64,000 nt of DNA from Lewinellaceae bacterium SD302 (GCA_002591745.1 PDLQ01000020.1:1-64000), one strand, 5' to 3'. Shown: positions 9,060 to 17,756, numbered from the stretch's first letter. Made by a program: numbers and translations. Notes: generated by a model from the letters alone, not told the origin.

Positions 9060-9069
9060 CAAAGTAGCA
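9060..9069 (+). repeat. CAAAGTAGCA motif copy
   Basis: Intergenic, between convergent genes; context TTTGGCTGT then core then ATGTTTGCC. Confidence 0.9.
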
Positions 9070-9095
9070 ATGTTTGCCACCGTTGAACCAGCTGA

Positions 9096-11618
9096 CTATT
9101 TCCACCTTACACCCACCAGGAAATTACGACCAGCCGCGCTTACCCCGCTGGCAAAGGTTCTGTAGTGAAGATCGAAAATATTCTCTACGCCGATATTGAT
9201 GCTTAGTCGTTCGCCGATCCGTCGTTGTAAGTTTAAATTAAGGGTACTCCAACCATAGGACCCCGTAAACTCGCCGGTATTCGGATCGATGGGGGTCAGT
9301 TCCAGGTTGTCGGAGGTGCCCGTACGGTCCAGTTCGTAACTGTTTTCCAACGTAATGATATTTCCCACGGCGTAATTATCGAATTGCTTGGCCAGTTGAA
9401 AGCGGAAACGGAGGCGCGCTTGCCAGTTCTCACTCGTGAAGCCTAAGGAGAAGTTGCCGTAAACCGGCGGAATATGATCCTGGGGAAGCTTCAGTAGGGC
9501 ACCATCATCGGCCCGTTGATTACGGATGCCTTCCAACCAGTGGACATCGCCACCCAAATATAAGCCGGATTCAAATTGCTTTTTAAAACCCAGGTCGGCC
9601 CCGTAGATCCGGGCGGATTCCGCGTTGACGTTCGCCTGTACCCGCAGCGTATCCCCGAAACTGATGAACAAATCACTACCATTCGGCAGGCTGAAGGCAT
9701 CACGGACGATCACGTTATCCAGCCACGTATGGTAACCGACGGCCCAGAAACGCCACCCGCCGGGTAAGTTGCGCTCGTAACCAAATTCCAGACTGTTACT
9801 ACGCTCACTACCCAGTTCCGGATTGGGGACCTGGATGAAGCCGTTACTTTCGCGAAATTTAGCAAAATCATCCACGTTGGGAGAACGGAAGCCCTGGGCG
9901 AAAAGCAAACGAATCCGGTGGCCACGGTGCTGGTAACGGATACTCGCCGCCCCGGTCAAAGCTCCGGTGGCATTCTTGATACCATCCAGGTAATTTTGTG
10001 GCCATTCCACGGGGTCATCGGCACTGAAAGTCGCCCCCAGCCACTGGCGGTTAAGTCGCAGGCCGGCTTGGGCGATGAATTTTTCACTTAGCGGATGCTT
10101 GTAATCTACGTATGCGCCAATGGTCGTCAGGCTACTACCGCTGCTGGGGTAGCGGGTGGGAATGACTTGATCGATCTCGGCATTGGCATCCACATCAAAA
10201 AGGGAAGCTGTGCTGATCACCCGGTCGTAGCGGGCGTCGATGCCGTATTTCAGTTGACGTTCATTGACAAAGGATTTTGCCAGATCCCACTGAAAGTTGC
10301 TACTGTATACATCTACTTCGCTAATCTCTCGTTCAGCCTGGTCATTGCGGCGGGTTATCCGGTCTTCTTCGATAAATTGCTGAGAAAAAAGGAGACTGGA
10401 GAGGTCGAAGAACTTCCCGCCCCGGCGATCGTCCAACCGTAAACTGGCCAGCAAGCGATTTTGTGGACCGTAATTCCATTCGGCCCAGCGCAGTTCGCCA
10501 TCACTTATTTCCGAAAGATTATCGTAACGGGGAACATCGGAGCTGGTACTGATTTGTAGATTACTACTAAGTTCGACTTTGTCGGCCAGTCGGAAGCGAA
10601 ATTTTTGAAGCAGATCAAATTGACGATAGGCCGTACCGATTTGTACGTTAGGATCTTCGTTGCGCACCACGCTGTCCTGGCCGTTGATCCGTTCGACGTA
10701 GAGATCACGGCGGCCAAAATTCGGGAAATCTTCCCGCCGGTCATCTCCGGCGCGCAGTTCACCAAAATCAGCAAAAGAAAGCTGAGTATAGCTGGCAAAG
10801 TGCTTATTACCGTATTCCAGGTTAAAGCCGGTAAGCTTTGCCTGGGAAGCGGATGCATAATTGATCTGCCCGCCCAATGACCAGCCCGGCTCGACGGTCC
10901 GGAAATCCGGTCTCTTGGTCCGGAAGTGAATGACCCCGCCCAGTGCGTCACTACCATAAGCCAGGGAGCCGGGACCGTAAATCAGTTCCATCCGGCTCAA
11001 GGCGTTTACGTCTACCGTAATGGCGTTTTGCAGATGTCCGTTGCGGTAAATAGCGTTGTTCATACGTACGCCGTCTACCACCAGCAACACCCGGTTAGCC
11101 TCAAAACCCCGTACAATGGGAGAGCCGCCGCCAAATTGGGATTTTTGCACGTATACTCCCGAAAGATCAGCCAGTGCATCGGCAGAATTACTGCTTTGCA
11201 AGAGTTTGATCTCTTTTTCACTCACTGTTTCTACCAAGTAGGGGAGCTCCCGAGCCTGCTCGTTGCGGCGCCCAATCACGGCAACGGTAGTAAGGGTGGC
11301 TGCAATGGGCGTGAGTCGGATCAGATTGACTTGATCTACAACAAGGCCTAGTTCGTTATCGTTGCCAATGATCGTCTCGTAGCCGAGGTACTGAAAATTC
11401 AGTTCCGTTTCTGTTTCAATATCAGACAGGCTTAAATTTCCCGCCGCATCACTCTGTCCTAGAAAATCACCCTCCGCATCGGTAGCCATTACGCCGGTGA
11501 GGGGGTAGCCGTCTTCGTCTTCGAAGGTAAGGTTGTAATCCGCCGTTTGGGCCGCCAGGGATGAGAAGGCAGTCCAGTAAAGAAGGATGATGAGAAAGCT
11601 TTTTGGGGGAAATGACAT
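9096..11618 (-). CDS. TonB-dependent outer-membrane receptor
   Basis: An outer-membrane beta-barrel receptor of about 840 residues. The chosen start is the ATG at 11618, which gives a good signal peptide (MSFPPKSFLIILLYWTAFSS...). A longer reading from TTG at 11636 would translate a dispersed-repeat motif and is less likely. After the signal comes a CarboxypepD_reg-like domain (about 30-110), then a plug domain (about 125-240) with VRGFEANRVLLVVDGVRMNN and IYGPGSLAYGSDALGG, then a barrel ending in FLVGVRWK with the terminal aromatic/basic residues expected of an outer-membrane barrel. The plug resembles the haem/haemoglobin/siderophore receptor group, but the ligand cannot be fixed from sequence alone. 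Confidence 0.92.
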   Translation of the reverse strand: MSFPPKSFLIILLYWTAFSSLAAQTADYNLTFEDEDGYPLTGVMATDAEGDFLGQSDAAGNLSLSDIETETELNFQYLGYETIIGNDNELGLVVDQVNLIRLTPIAATLTTVAVIGRRNEQARELPYLVETVSEKEIKLLQSSNSADALADLSGVYVQKSQFGGGSPIVRGFEANRVLLVVDGVRMNNAIYRNGHLQNAITVDVNALSRMELIYGPGSLAYGSDALGGVIHFRTKRPDFRTVEPGWSLGGQINYASASQAKLTGFNLEYGNKHFASYTQLSFADFGELRAGDDRREDFPNFGRRDLYVERINGQDSVVRNEDPNVQIGTAYRQFDLLQKFRFRLADKVELSSNLQISTSSDVPRYDNLSEISDGELRWAEWNYGPQNRLLASLRLDDRRGGKFFDLSSLLFSQQFIEEDRITRRNDQAEREISEVDVYSSNFQWDLAKSFVNERQLKYGIDARYDRVISTASLFDVDANAEIDQVIPTRYPSSGSSLTTIGAYVDYKHPLSEKFIAQAGLRLNRQWLGATFSADDPVEWPQNYLDGIKNATGALTGAASIRYQHRGHRIRLLFAQGFRSPNVDDFAKFRESNGFIQVPNPELGSERSNSLEFGYERNLPGGWRFWAVGYHTWLDNVIVRDAFSLPNGSDLFISFGDTLRVQANVNAESARIYGADLGFKKQFESGLYLGGDVHWLEGIRNQRADDGALLKLPQDHIPPVYGNFSLGFTSENWQARLRFRFQLAKQFDNYAVGNIITLENSYELDRTGTSDNLELTPIDPNTGEFTGSYGWSTLNLNLQRRIGERLSINIGVENIFDLHYRTFASGVSAAGRNFLVGVRWK

Positions 11619-11628
11619 TGCTACTTTG
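11619..11628 (-). repeat. CAAAGTAGCA motif copy
   Basis: Directly abuts the ATG of the TonB receptor gene (core then ATG), preceded by TTTTGCCTAG. Confidence 0.9.
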
Positions 11629-11761
11629 CTAGGCAAAATGATAAAACATTCTTAATTCAAAATTAGCTGCTTAAACGAGTAAATTAGACGTAAATATTAT
11701 GTTGGTAAATAACCAATACTGAAAGTTGAACGCTGAAGACGAATTACGATTACCGAGCTAA

Positions 11762-12271
11762 TCAAGAATGTTCAGGAACTTCCTCTTCTGGTTGTTTCTG
11801 AAATGCATACCGTAACATGATGCCCATGCCGATCATGATCGCTACGTCGGCGATATTAAAGATGCCGGTTTGGAGATTGCCGACTTTCATGTGCATAAAG
11901 TCAACTACGTAGCCGAAGAGAATACGATCGATGATATTGGACAGACCGCCGCCGACGATGGCCGCTAAGCCGATGACTTGCCAGCGATTGATCCGCTTCT
12001 CCCGCAGGAGATAAACGAACAATACAATCAGTAAAACTGCCGGTACCAGATTGAGCAAGATGTTACGCATCCCCTCGTCCAGCTCCGAGCCGAGACTGAG
12101 AAAAGCACCACGGTTTTTAGCAAAAGTAAGCCGGAAAAACTCACCCAGCACCAATTGATCATCGGCGTTCTGCAGGTGATCTACGGCCAGTTTTTTGGTC
12201 CATTGATCCAAGCCAACGGTAACGATGACCACGGCAAGAATGGTGGTCAAACGGGAAGAAAATGTGTTCAT
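11762..12271 (-). CDS. lspA: Lipoprotein signal peptidase (signal peptidase II)
   Basis: A 169-residue inner-membrane aspartyl protease that cleaves prolipoprotein signal peptides before the lipidated Cys. Four hydrophobic segments are visible. The two catalytic aspartates are D115 (SNIIDR) and D124 (YVVDFMH), and the family motifs NRGAFLSL and GGGLSN are present. It follows a thioredoxin-like gene by only 18 nt in the same direction, so the two probably share a transcript. Lipoproteins encoded at 54542 and 56040 would be among its clients. Confidence 0.97.
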   Translation of the reverse strand: MNTFSSRLTTILAVVIVTVGLDQWTKKLAVDHLQNADDQLVLGEFFRLTFAKNRGAFLSLGSELDEGMRNILLNLVPAVLLIVLFVYLLREKRINRWQVIGLAAIVGGGLSNIIDRILFGYVVDFMHMKVGNLQTGIFNIADVAIMIGMGIMLRYAFQKQPEEEVPEHS

Positions 12272-12289
12272 AAAGGTGTATTTGGGCGT

Positions 12290-13678
12290 TTATTTCCCAC
12301 TAAAAATCTCAGCCAGTTTGGCTTCCAGTTGTTGGCCGCGCAGGCCACGGGCAATGATCTTGCCTTCGGCGTCCAACAGCACGGTATCCGGGATACTGCG
12401 TACGCCGTAGATGGCTGCGTGGGCGCTTTTCCAGTGCTGAAGGTCCGACATGTGCAGCCAGCCAAGGCCATCTTTTTCGATAGCTTGTACCCAGCGTTCC
12501 TTGCTACGATCCAGGCTGACACCCAGTATTTCGAAGCCTTTATCAGCGTACTTATCGTACAGTTTTTTTACGCGAGGGTTCTCCTTGCGGCAGGGGCCGC
12601 ACCAGCTGGCCCAAAAGTCGACCAGCACCACTTTGCCACGTAGATCTTTCAGGTCGACCGTCTCTCCATCGGGCGATGGCCCTACCAGGTTGGGCGCCTG
12701 GGCCCCCGGCGTACTGGTGAGCAATTTGGAGAAGGATTTTTTTACCGTGGCCACGGCCGCGGGCTCGGTTGCTTCGTATTCCGCAACCAGGCGCTCGGCA
12801 ACGGGCAGCGCAGCGGGGCTTTTAGCCTGGTTCAAACCATTGAAGGCGCCGCCCAGGGAAAATAGTCTGGCTTTGCTGCCGGCAGGCCACTTATCGAACA
12901 GTCTATTCAAAACTTCATTGGCCTTATCACCACCCACGGCCCGGCTCAGCGTACTGGCGTAGCCCTGTGCGGCTTCGTAAACGGCATTCATATTTTCGTA
13001 GCCACGGTCGTTGAAGTCAACGTGCTTCCAGAAGGTGTTGACGTAATGCTCGATCTCGTTGCCATAGGGGGTGTCGTCTTCGCCGACAAAACTGGTATAG
13101 GTGCTCAGGGAGGCGATACGGCCCAGAAATGGTGCCTCTTCGCGAAGACTGTTTAACAGGATCATTTTTTTCTTGTCCAATGCTTTAAACTCCGAAGTGA
13201 CCCGCTCGATTTCGGCTTGATCTTTATTCGCACTGGCCTTCCGCAACTCTTGTCCGAGTTTAGAAAAGTCGCTGTTGTTCTGGGCCAGAGCGGCGCGCAT
13301 TTGGCCGTAGCGTTGGTTTAGCTGAGAACCGCTGATGGTTGCTTTATTTATTTTCTTACACTCTGCGGTAATCATTACCCGGGGATCGCCACCAACCACA
13401 ACGGGCAGGTAATTTCGCAAGGACGGGCCGATGTAATAAATGGATGGAGAATTATCTTTTGCTTTCCAGGTGTAGACGTACTTTTCCTCGGTTGTGCCGT
13501 TGGCCAGGGTATCTATCCGGCGATTGGCTTTCAGGCTCTGGAGCTTGTAGTAGCCAGTACCGTTCAGGCCAAAGACGTCCATTTTCTGGCGACAGGCAGG
13601 CGTCTCGATGGTGACGGTGGTCTGGGCCGCCAGCGGCAGGGCAAAAAACAGGGTGAGTAAGAAAATGAATAGCTTCAT
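12290..13678 (-). CDS. TlpA-like thioredoxin-family protein with DUF4369-like N-terminus
   Basis: A secreted or periplasmic thiol:disulfide protein of about 462 residues. The start at 13678 gives a clean signal peptide (MKLFIFLLTLFFALPLAAQ); a longer in-frame start at 13726 would bury it. The N-terminal 100 or so residues look like the DUF4369 domain common in Bacteroidota TlpA proteins, followed by a helical region. The C-terminal 140 residues are a thioredoxin fold of the AhpC/TSA-TlpA type with VDFWASWCGPCRKENP and a cis-Pro loop (GVRSIPDTVLLD). It likely reduces periplasmic or surface disulfides. It lies upstream of lspA in a two-gene unit and divergent from oxyR, which suits a redox role. 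Confidence 0.9.
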   Translation of the reverse strand: MKLFIFLLTLFFALPLAAQTTVTIETPACRQKMDVFGLNGTGYYKLQSLKANRRIDTLANGTTEEKYVYTWKAKDNSPSIYYIGPSLRNYLPVVVGGDPRVMITAECKKINKATISGSQLNQRYGQMRAALAQNNSDFSKLGQELRKASANKDQAEIERVTSEFKALDKKKMILLNSLREEAPFLGRIASLSTYTSFVGEDDTPYGNEIEHYVNTFWKHVDFNDRGYENMNAVYEAAQGYASTLSRAVGGDKANEVLNRLFDKWPAGSKARLFSLGGAFNGLNQAKSPAALPVAERLVAEYEATEPAAVATVKKSFSKLLTSTPGAQAPNLVGPSPDGETVDLKDLRGKVVLVDFWASWCGPCRKENPRVKKLYDKYADKGFEILGVSLDRSKERWVQAIEKDGLGWLHMSDLQHWKSAHAAIYGVRSIPDTVLLDAEGKIIARGLRGQQLEAKLAEIFSGK

Positions 13679-13836
13679 GCCGCAAAAATACGTAAAGCGG
13701 AAGACTATGTGAGTCTGTACCTTCAACTCTGATGGCGCTATTCGGATAATTGTCGTGTTTTGGCTGCAAACTTCGAGGCGCGAAACTGACGATCAGCCTG
13801 GCTAAAGTGCCTATATAGATGCTTGGGACGAAGTCA

Positions 13837-13844
13837 TATCTTTG
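13837..13844 (+). promoter_or_regulatory. TATCTTTG, candidate -7 element for oxyR
   Basis: This is an exact match to the Bacteroidota -7 consensus TAnnTTTG, only 6 nt before the chosen oxyR ATG at 13851. If used, the transcript would be leaderless or nearly so. No well-placed -33 TTTG was found, so the assignment is tentative. Confidence 0.4.
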
Positions 13845-13850
13845 CCCTCA

Positions 13851-14798
13851 ATGACCTTACAACAATTACGATATCTGCTGGCCCTGGATCATCATCGCCA
13901 CTTTGGCCGGGCGGCCGCCAGCTGTTTTGTCGGTCAGCCGACCCTGACCATTCAATTGCAAAAACTGGAAGAGGAGCTGAATGTCCAGCTTTTTGACCGT
14001 AAGGCCAAACCGATTGCACCGACCAGCTTAGGAATTACCGTGATTGCCCAGGCCAGGGCGATCATGAACGAGGTGGATGTATTAAAGGCCCTGCTCGACG
14101 AAGAATCTGACAGCGTAGAAGGAGAGTATACCCTGGGTATCATACCAACCTTATCTCCTTATTTATTACCGCTGTTCATCAAGCAGTTCATCGATGCCTT
14201 TCCTCAGGTGAAACTGCGGATCAAAGAGTTGCAATCCGAAGATATTATTGCCGGACTGGAGCGCAAGACCATTGATGTCGGTCTGTTGGTCACACCATTG
14301 GAGGAAAGGCATCTGCGGGAAATCGTCCTTTTCTATGAGCCCTTCCTGATCTACGCCTCCCCCGAAGAAGATATTCTGCAAAAGAAGCCGCTGCTCCCGG
14401 ACCACGTACAGCGCGAAGACCTTTGGGTCTTACAACAGGGCCATTGCTTCCGTAACCAGGTGCTGAATATCTGCGATGCGGAAACTTATACCGGTAAAGC
14501 CGGCTCCAGTGCGCTGCCTAACCTGAGTTTCGAGGCCGGTTCCATTGAAACGCTCAAACATATGGTGCGCAATAACCTGGGGTACACCATTATTCCGGAA
14601 TTGGCAGTAGACCCGGTGGTAGATGCCAGACTGGTCAAGCGCTTCGCCGAACCCCAACCGGCCCGGGAGGTTAGCCTGGTGGTGAACAAGACCTTTAGTA
14701 AAGAACAGTTGCTGGTGGAATTGCGGGAGCGGATTCTAGCCGTAGTACCACCGGAGTTTCGCAAGAATGATCGTTTCATGGGAGTCAGGTGGCGGTGA
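13851..14798 (+). CDS. oxyR: OxyR, LysR-type peroxide-sensing regulator
   Basis: A LysR-type regulator of 315 residues. An N-terminal winged helix-turn-helix (MTLQQLRYLLAL...AASCFVGQPTLTIQLQKLE) is followed by the substrate-binding domain. The redox motif GHCFRNQVLNIC carries two Cys nine residues apart. Counted from the ATG at 13851 they are C199 and C208, exactly the numbers of the E. coli OxyR disulfide pair, which also supports this start over the TTG at 13842. It probably senses H2O2 and activates antioxidant genes. The gene is divergent from a TlpA-like thioredoxin gene. Confidence 0.95.
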   Translation: MTLQQLRYLLALDHHRHFGRAAASCFVGQPTLTIQLQKLEEELNVQLFDRKAKPIAPTSLGITVIAQARAIMNEVDVLKALLDEESDSVEGEYTLGIIPTLSPYLLPLFIKQFIDAFPQVKLRIKELQSEDIIAGLERKTIDVGLLVTPLEERHLREIVLFYEPFLIYASPEEDILQKKPLLPDHVQREDLWVLQQGHCFRNQVLNICDAETYTGKAGSSALPNLSFEAGSIETLKHMVRNNLGYTIIPELAVDPVVDARLVKRFAEPQPAREVSLVVNKTFSKEQLLVELRERILAVVPPEFRKNDRFMGVRWR

Positions 14799-14819
14799 TG
14801 CCGGTGTTTCCTTAATCTT

Positions 14820-14829
14820 TGCTACTTTG
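14820..14829 (-). repeat. CAAAGTAGCA motif copy
   Basis: In the oxyR-M20 gap, 18 nt before the M20 start codon; context ATTTTGGTTAA then core. Confidence 0.9.
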
Positions 14830-14847
14830 TTAACCAAAATACCAACC

Positions 14848-16128
14848 ATGCGTACATTATTACTGCTCTTGCTGTCAATGGGTTTGTCCAGTATTTTCGC
14901 CCAGACTAATTATGAGGCCACGGCAAAAATGGCCGCCGAACTGGAGGAAAAGGTGATTGAATGGCGCCGCCACATCCACGAGAACCCCGAACTGAGTAAC
15001 CGAGAATTCAAGACCGCCGCTTACGTAGAAAGCCATTTGCGGAAACTTGGGCTGGAAGTGAAAACCGGCGTAGCTCACACTGGGGTAGTCGGCCTGCTGC
15101 GCGGCGGAAAACCCGGCAAGACCATTGCACTGCGGGCGGATATGGATGCATTGCCGGTCGTCGAAAATGTAGACCTCCCTTTCGCTAGTAAAGTGACTGC
15201 CGAATACCGGAACGGTGAGGTGGGCGTGATGCACGCCTGTGGCCACGATACCCACGTGGCAATGTTGATGGGGGCCGCCGAGGTGCTGGCCGCCCGTAAA
15301 GACGAGATCGCGGGCAACATAGTTTTCTTGTTCCAGCCCGCCGAAGAAGGTCCCCCTCCCGGTGAGGAAGGTGGGGCCTGGTTAATGGTCAAAGAAGGCG
15401 CACTCGATGGTGTAGATGCTGCCTTTGGGATCCACATCAATTCTCAAACCCCGGTGGGGGTCGTACGCTATAAAACCGGGGGCTTTTTGGCGGCCAGTAA
15501 CCGCTTTACCATCAAAGTTAAAGGGAAGCAGGCTCACGGTAGCCGACCCTGGGCGGGCGTCGATCCGATTACGGCTGCGGCTCAAATCATTCAGGGGCTG
15601 CAGATGATTGTGGCACGCCAGACCGAATTGACCAAGGAGGCCGCCGTTATAACAGTAGGGAAAATCGAAGGAGGGGTGCGGGAAAACATCATTCCGAATG
15701 AGGTAACTATGATCGGTACCATTCGTACGCTGGACGAGGATATGAAAGCCGAAATTTTTGAGCGCATCAAAACTACGGCCACGCACATCGCCCAGAGTAG
15801 CGGTGCCGAGGCGGAGGTGGAAATTGAAGGCGGAAATCCGGTAACTTACAACGATCCTGAACTGACTCTGCAAATGTTACCGACTCTGCAGGCAACGGCG
15901 GGTAACGAAAACGTAGTGTTGGGCAAGGCCATCACCGGAGCCGAAGATTTCGCGTTCTACGCCCAGAAAGTGCCCAGCCTTTTTGTGTTTTTGGGAGGGA
16001 TGAACCCCGAAACTGACCCCAGTAAAGCTGCCGGTCACCACACCCCCGAATTTTATATCGACGAGCGGGGCCTTAAACTGGGGGTGGAATTGTACACCAA
16101 TATCGCGCTGGACTATTTAAGCCAATAA
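14848..16128 (+). CDS. Secreted M20 family amidohydrolase/peptidase
   Basis: A metal-dependent amidohydrolase of about 426 residues, of the hippurate/IAA-amino-acid hydrolase group. The ATG at 14848 gives a signal peptide (MRTLLLLLLSMGLSSIFAQ); the longer ORF start at 14767 overlaps oxyR and is rejected. Metal-binding segments are visible: ADMDALPV, HACGHDTHVAML and FQPAEEGPP, with a dimerisation insert (KQAHGSRPWAGVDP) and a C-terminal GAEDFAFY. The enzyme would cleave N-acyl amino acids or small peptides outside the cytoplasm. A strong hairpin terminator follows 25 bp downstream. The short gap before the ATG holds one inverted copy of the CAAAGTAGCA motif. Confidence 0.92.
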   Translation: MRTLLLLLLSMGLSSIFAQTNYEATAKMAAELEEKVIEWRRHIHENPELSNREFKTAAYVESHLRKLGLEVKTGVAHTGVVGLLRGGKPGKTIALRADMDALPVVENVDLPFASKVTAEYRNGEVGVMHACGHDTHVAMLMGAAEVLAARKDEIAGNIVFLFQPAEEGPPPGEEGGAWLMVKEGALDGVDAAFGIHINSQTPVGVVRYKTGGFLAASNRFTIKVKGKQAHGSRPWAGVDPITAAAQIIQGLQMIVARQTELTKEAAVITVGKIEGGVRENIIPNEVTMIGTIRTLDEDMKAEIFERIKTTATHIAQSSGAEAEVEIEGGNPVTYNDPELTLQMLPTLQATAGNENVVLGKAITGAEDFAFYAQKVPSLFVFLGGMNPETDPSKAAGHHTPEFYIDERGLKLGVELYTNIALDYLSQ

Positions 16129-16153
16129 TCTTACCCATGCTGAAAATTGCGTA

Positions 16154-16191
16154 GGCCATGATAAGGACCAGTCCTTATCATGGCCTTTTTT
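16154..16191 (+). terminator. Strong rho-independent terminator after the M20 gene
   Basis: A perfect 15-bp stem (GGCCATGATAAGGAC with its complement) and a 2-nt CA loop are followed by a run of T residues. Confidence 0.93.
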
Positions 16192-16506
16192 AGCAATTGG
16201 CAAATGATTTCTCTTCGTCAGCCTGGTGGGGTGTCCGATATAGCCCTATGTTTGTACCAAATACGGAATGCCTCGTTTAAGAGCGACAGTTTTTACGTAA
16301 TGTTCATATCACATTGATTTCTACGTAAGGCATTCCTTAGCATTTTACCCCCTTTCCCCTTTTATCACATGATTATTGTTACCGGCTGTTTCGACTCGTA
16401 TCGAGATTAGCTGGCTGTTTGCGTTTTGGCGCGAACACATGGCCATTTGCCTGCCGGCAAAGGGTGGGGTGGTATTGCCCGTATTTATCTATTGACAAGA
16501 TTAACC
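16192..16506. other. Intergenic region with a long-range inverted repeat
   Basis: No gene is supported. GGAATGCCT (16265-16273) and its exact complement AGGCATTCC (16328-16336) enclose about 54 nt and could fold as the closing stem of a structured RNA. Each side also carries a TACGTA palindrome. The rest shows no clear promoter or coding sequence. Confidence 0.4.
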
Positions 16507-16830
16507 ATGAAACAGTTATTCTCCATTACTGCATTTTTATTTTGTTTGTCGTCCGGAATAGTCGCCCAGGATATGACATTAACTGAAGACCTGGTACTTA
16601 CCGAAACAATGGTCATTCCCGAAAACACAACGATCAACGGAAACGGCTTTAGCATTATTTGTGATGGCTGTGATCCAGTATTTAGCGTGGAAAGAGAAAC
16701 CGAGTTGATGCTCGAAAACGTAAAGTTTCCGAGAGTATACGAAACATGGATCAAAGTAGAAGGCCCCGGCGCACGTGCCGAATGGAATAGTTCCAGAATG
16801 GTCGGGTTCATGGAGTGGGAAGGACAATAG
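16507..16830 (+). CDS. Small secreted protein of unknown function
   Basis: A 107-residue protein. The ATG at 16507 gives a clear signal peptide (MKQLFSITAFLFCLSSGIVAQ); the upstream in-frame start at 16426 adds an unlikely leader. The mature part is short and beta-rich, with alternating hydrophobic strands (LTEDLVLTETMVIPENTTI, then INGNGFSIICDGCDPVFSV) resembling a couple of turns of a right-handed parallel beta-helix of the pectate-lyase style. It could be a stand-alone small exported protein or a relic of a larger beta-helix protein. A good terminator follows. Confidence 0.7.
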   Translation: MKQLFSITAFLFCLSSGIVAQDMTLTEDLVLTETMVIPENTTINGNGFSIICDGCDPVFSVERETELMLENVKFPRVYETWIKVEGPGARAEWNSSRMVGFMEWEGQ

Positions 16831-16868
16831 TCAGCCGCCACGTATCTTTGAATTAAATTACCAGAAAG

Positions 16869-16902
16869 TGGAGTCGCCGGAAACGGTTGGCTCCATTTTT
16901 TT
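16869..16902 (+). terminator. Rho-independent terminator
   Basis: A hairpin TGGAG...CTCCA with inner CCG-GAAA-CGG pairing is followed by seven T residues. It lies 39 nt after the small secreted protein and isolates the dcw cluster from upstream transcription. Confidence 0.85.
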
Positions 16903-17185
16903 GACCTTGTTTAAAAAATGTGTTTAATTTTTAATTATTAAACAAAAAGGTGTATTATTGTGAATGAACATAAAGTTCCCACATTTTACCACCTACTATA
17001 GTCCGTCGTATTATCGGCAATTCGATCAGATTCACCTCGGTCGATTGATTTATGGCTAACAAAGTAGCAAGGTGGAAATTTACAATTGATAGTTGTAATC
17101 ATATAAATGAATTTTTGTAATCAAATAGATGATTTGTGCGCTTATAGGCCAGTATGAGATCGATTTATAGGCCGTTTTAGAAAAT
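16903..17185. other. AT-rich leader upstream of the dcw cluster
   Basis: No gene is supported. This AT-rich stretch must hold the dcw promoter(s), but no unambiguous TAnnTTTG box was found. One CAAAGTAGCA motif (17060) sits in it. Confidence 0.5.
17060..17069 (+). repeat. CAAAGTAGCA motif copy
   Basis: Intergenic, about 120 bp upstream of the MraZ box; context TTTATGGCTAA then core then AGGTGG. Confidence 0.9.
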
Positions 17186-17215
17186 AAAGTGGTAAAAAGT
17201 GGAAATTTGTGGAGA
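17186..17215 (+). promoter_or_regulatory. MraZ box: three GTGG repeats at 10-bp spacing
   Basis: GTGG occurs at 17189, 17199 and 17209, on the same helical face, in the pattern AAAGTGGTAA / AAAGTGGAAA / TTTGTGGAGA. MraZ proteins are known to bind three or four direct repeats with a 10-bp period upstream of mraZ (TGGG or AAAGTGG types). The site ends about 60 bp before the mraZ start and is the probable autoregulatory operator of the dcw cluster. Confidence 0.8.
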
Positions 17216-17276
17216 TTTCCCTTTCCTTTGGTGGGTGATGGGATAACTGTATCCTGTCCGTAAACCCGCCGTACCC

Positions 17277-17756
17277 GTGATAACGCAGGAAATTTTGGGG
17301 GAAAAGCAAGTAACTCTTGATAGTAAGGGGCGCTTTCGTATTCCTACCGGTCTCCTGAAAAATCTGGGTGAGCGCGCCGATCTTGAATTTGTAGTCAATC
17401 GCGGTTTTGAAAAATGTCTGGTCATGTATCCACGGCCACTCTGGGATCAAATCCGTACGGAACTTGACAAACTCAATATGTATAAGAAGCAGAACCGGGC
17501 TTTTGTCCGCTACTTCTACCGGGGCGCTTCGGAGCTGAATCCTGATTCCGCCGATCGTGTCAATCTGCCACAGCAGTTGATCGAGTACGCGGGGATGGAA
17601 AAGGACATCGTCCTGGCCCCGATGAACGGGAGAATTGAAATCTGGGCGAAAGCCGAGTACGATCTACTGCTGGAGGAAGAGCCGGAAGATTTTTCCGACC
17701 TGGCGGAAGTTGTACTTGGTGGTGGCAGCACTGCCGAAGCATCCGATAACGAGTAA
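17277..17756 (+). CDS. mraZ: MraZ transcriptional regulator
   Basis: A 159-residue DNA-binding protein with two AbrB-like MraZ repeats. Each has the conserved DxKGR or DxADR signature (LDSKGRFRIP near residue 15 and PDSADRVNLP near residue 90). The start codon is GTG, which leads directly into the conserved N-terminus. MraZ forms ring oligomers and represses its own dcw operon; the triple GTGG box upstream supports that here. It is the first gene of the cluster and is followed by rsmH after 5 nt. Confidence 0.95.
   Translation: MITQEILGEKQVTLDSKGRFRIPTGLLKNLGERADLEFVVNRGFEKCLVMYPRPLWDQIRTELDKLNMYKKQNRAFVRYFYRGASELNPDSADRVNLPQQLIEYAGMEKDIVLAPMNGRIEIWAKAEYDLLLEEEPEDFSDLAEVVLGGGSTAEASDNE

Noticed and set aside
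14820-14829. TGCTACTTTG as a general promoter -7 box (TAnTTTG)
   Set aside because: It fits only before the M20 gene. Many copies are inside genes or oriented away from any start, and the spacing is one base shorter than TAnnTTTG.
16842-16849. TATCTTTG after the small secreted protein as a promoter
   Set aside because: It is followed within 50 bp by a strong terminator and no gene, so it is probably a chance match.
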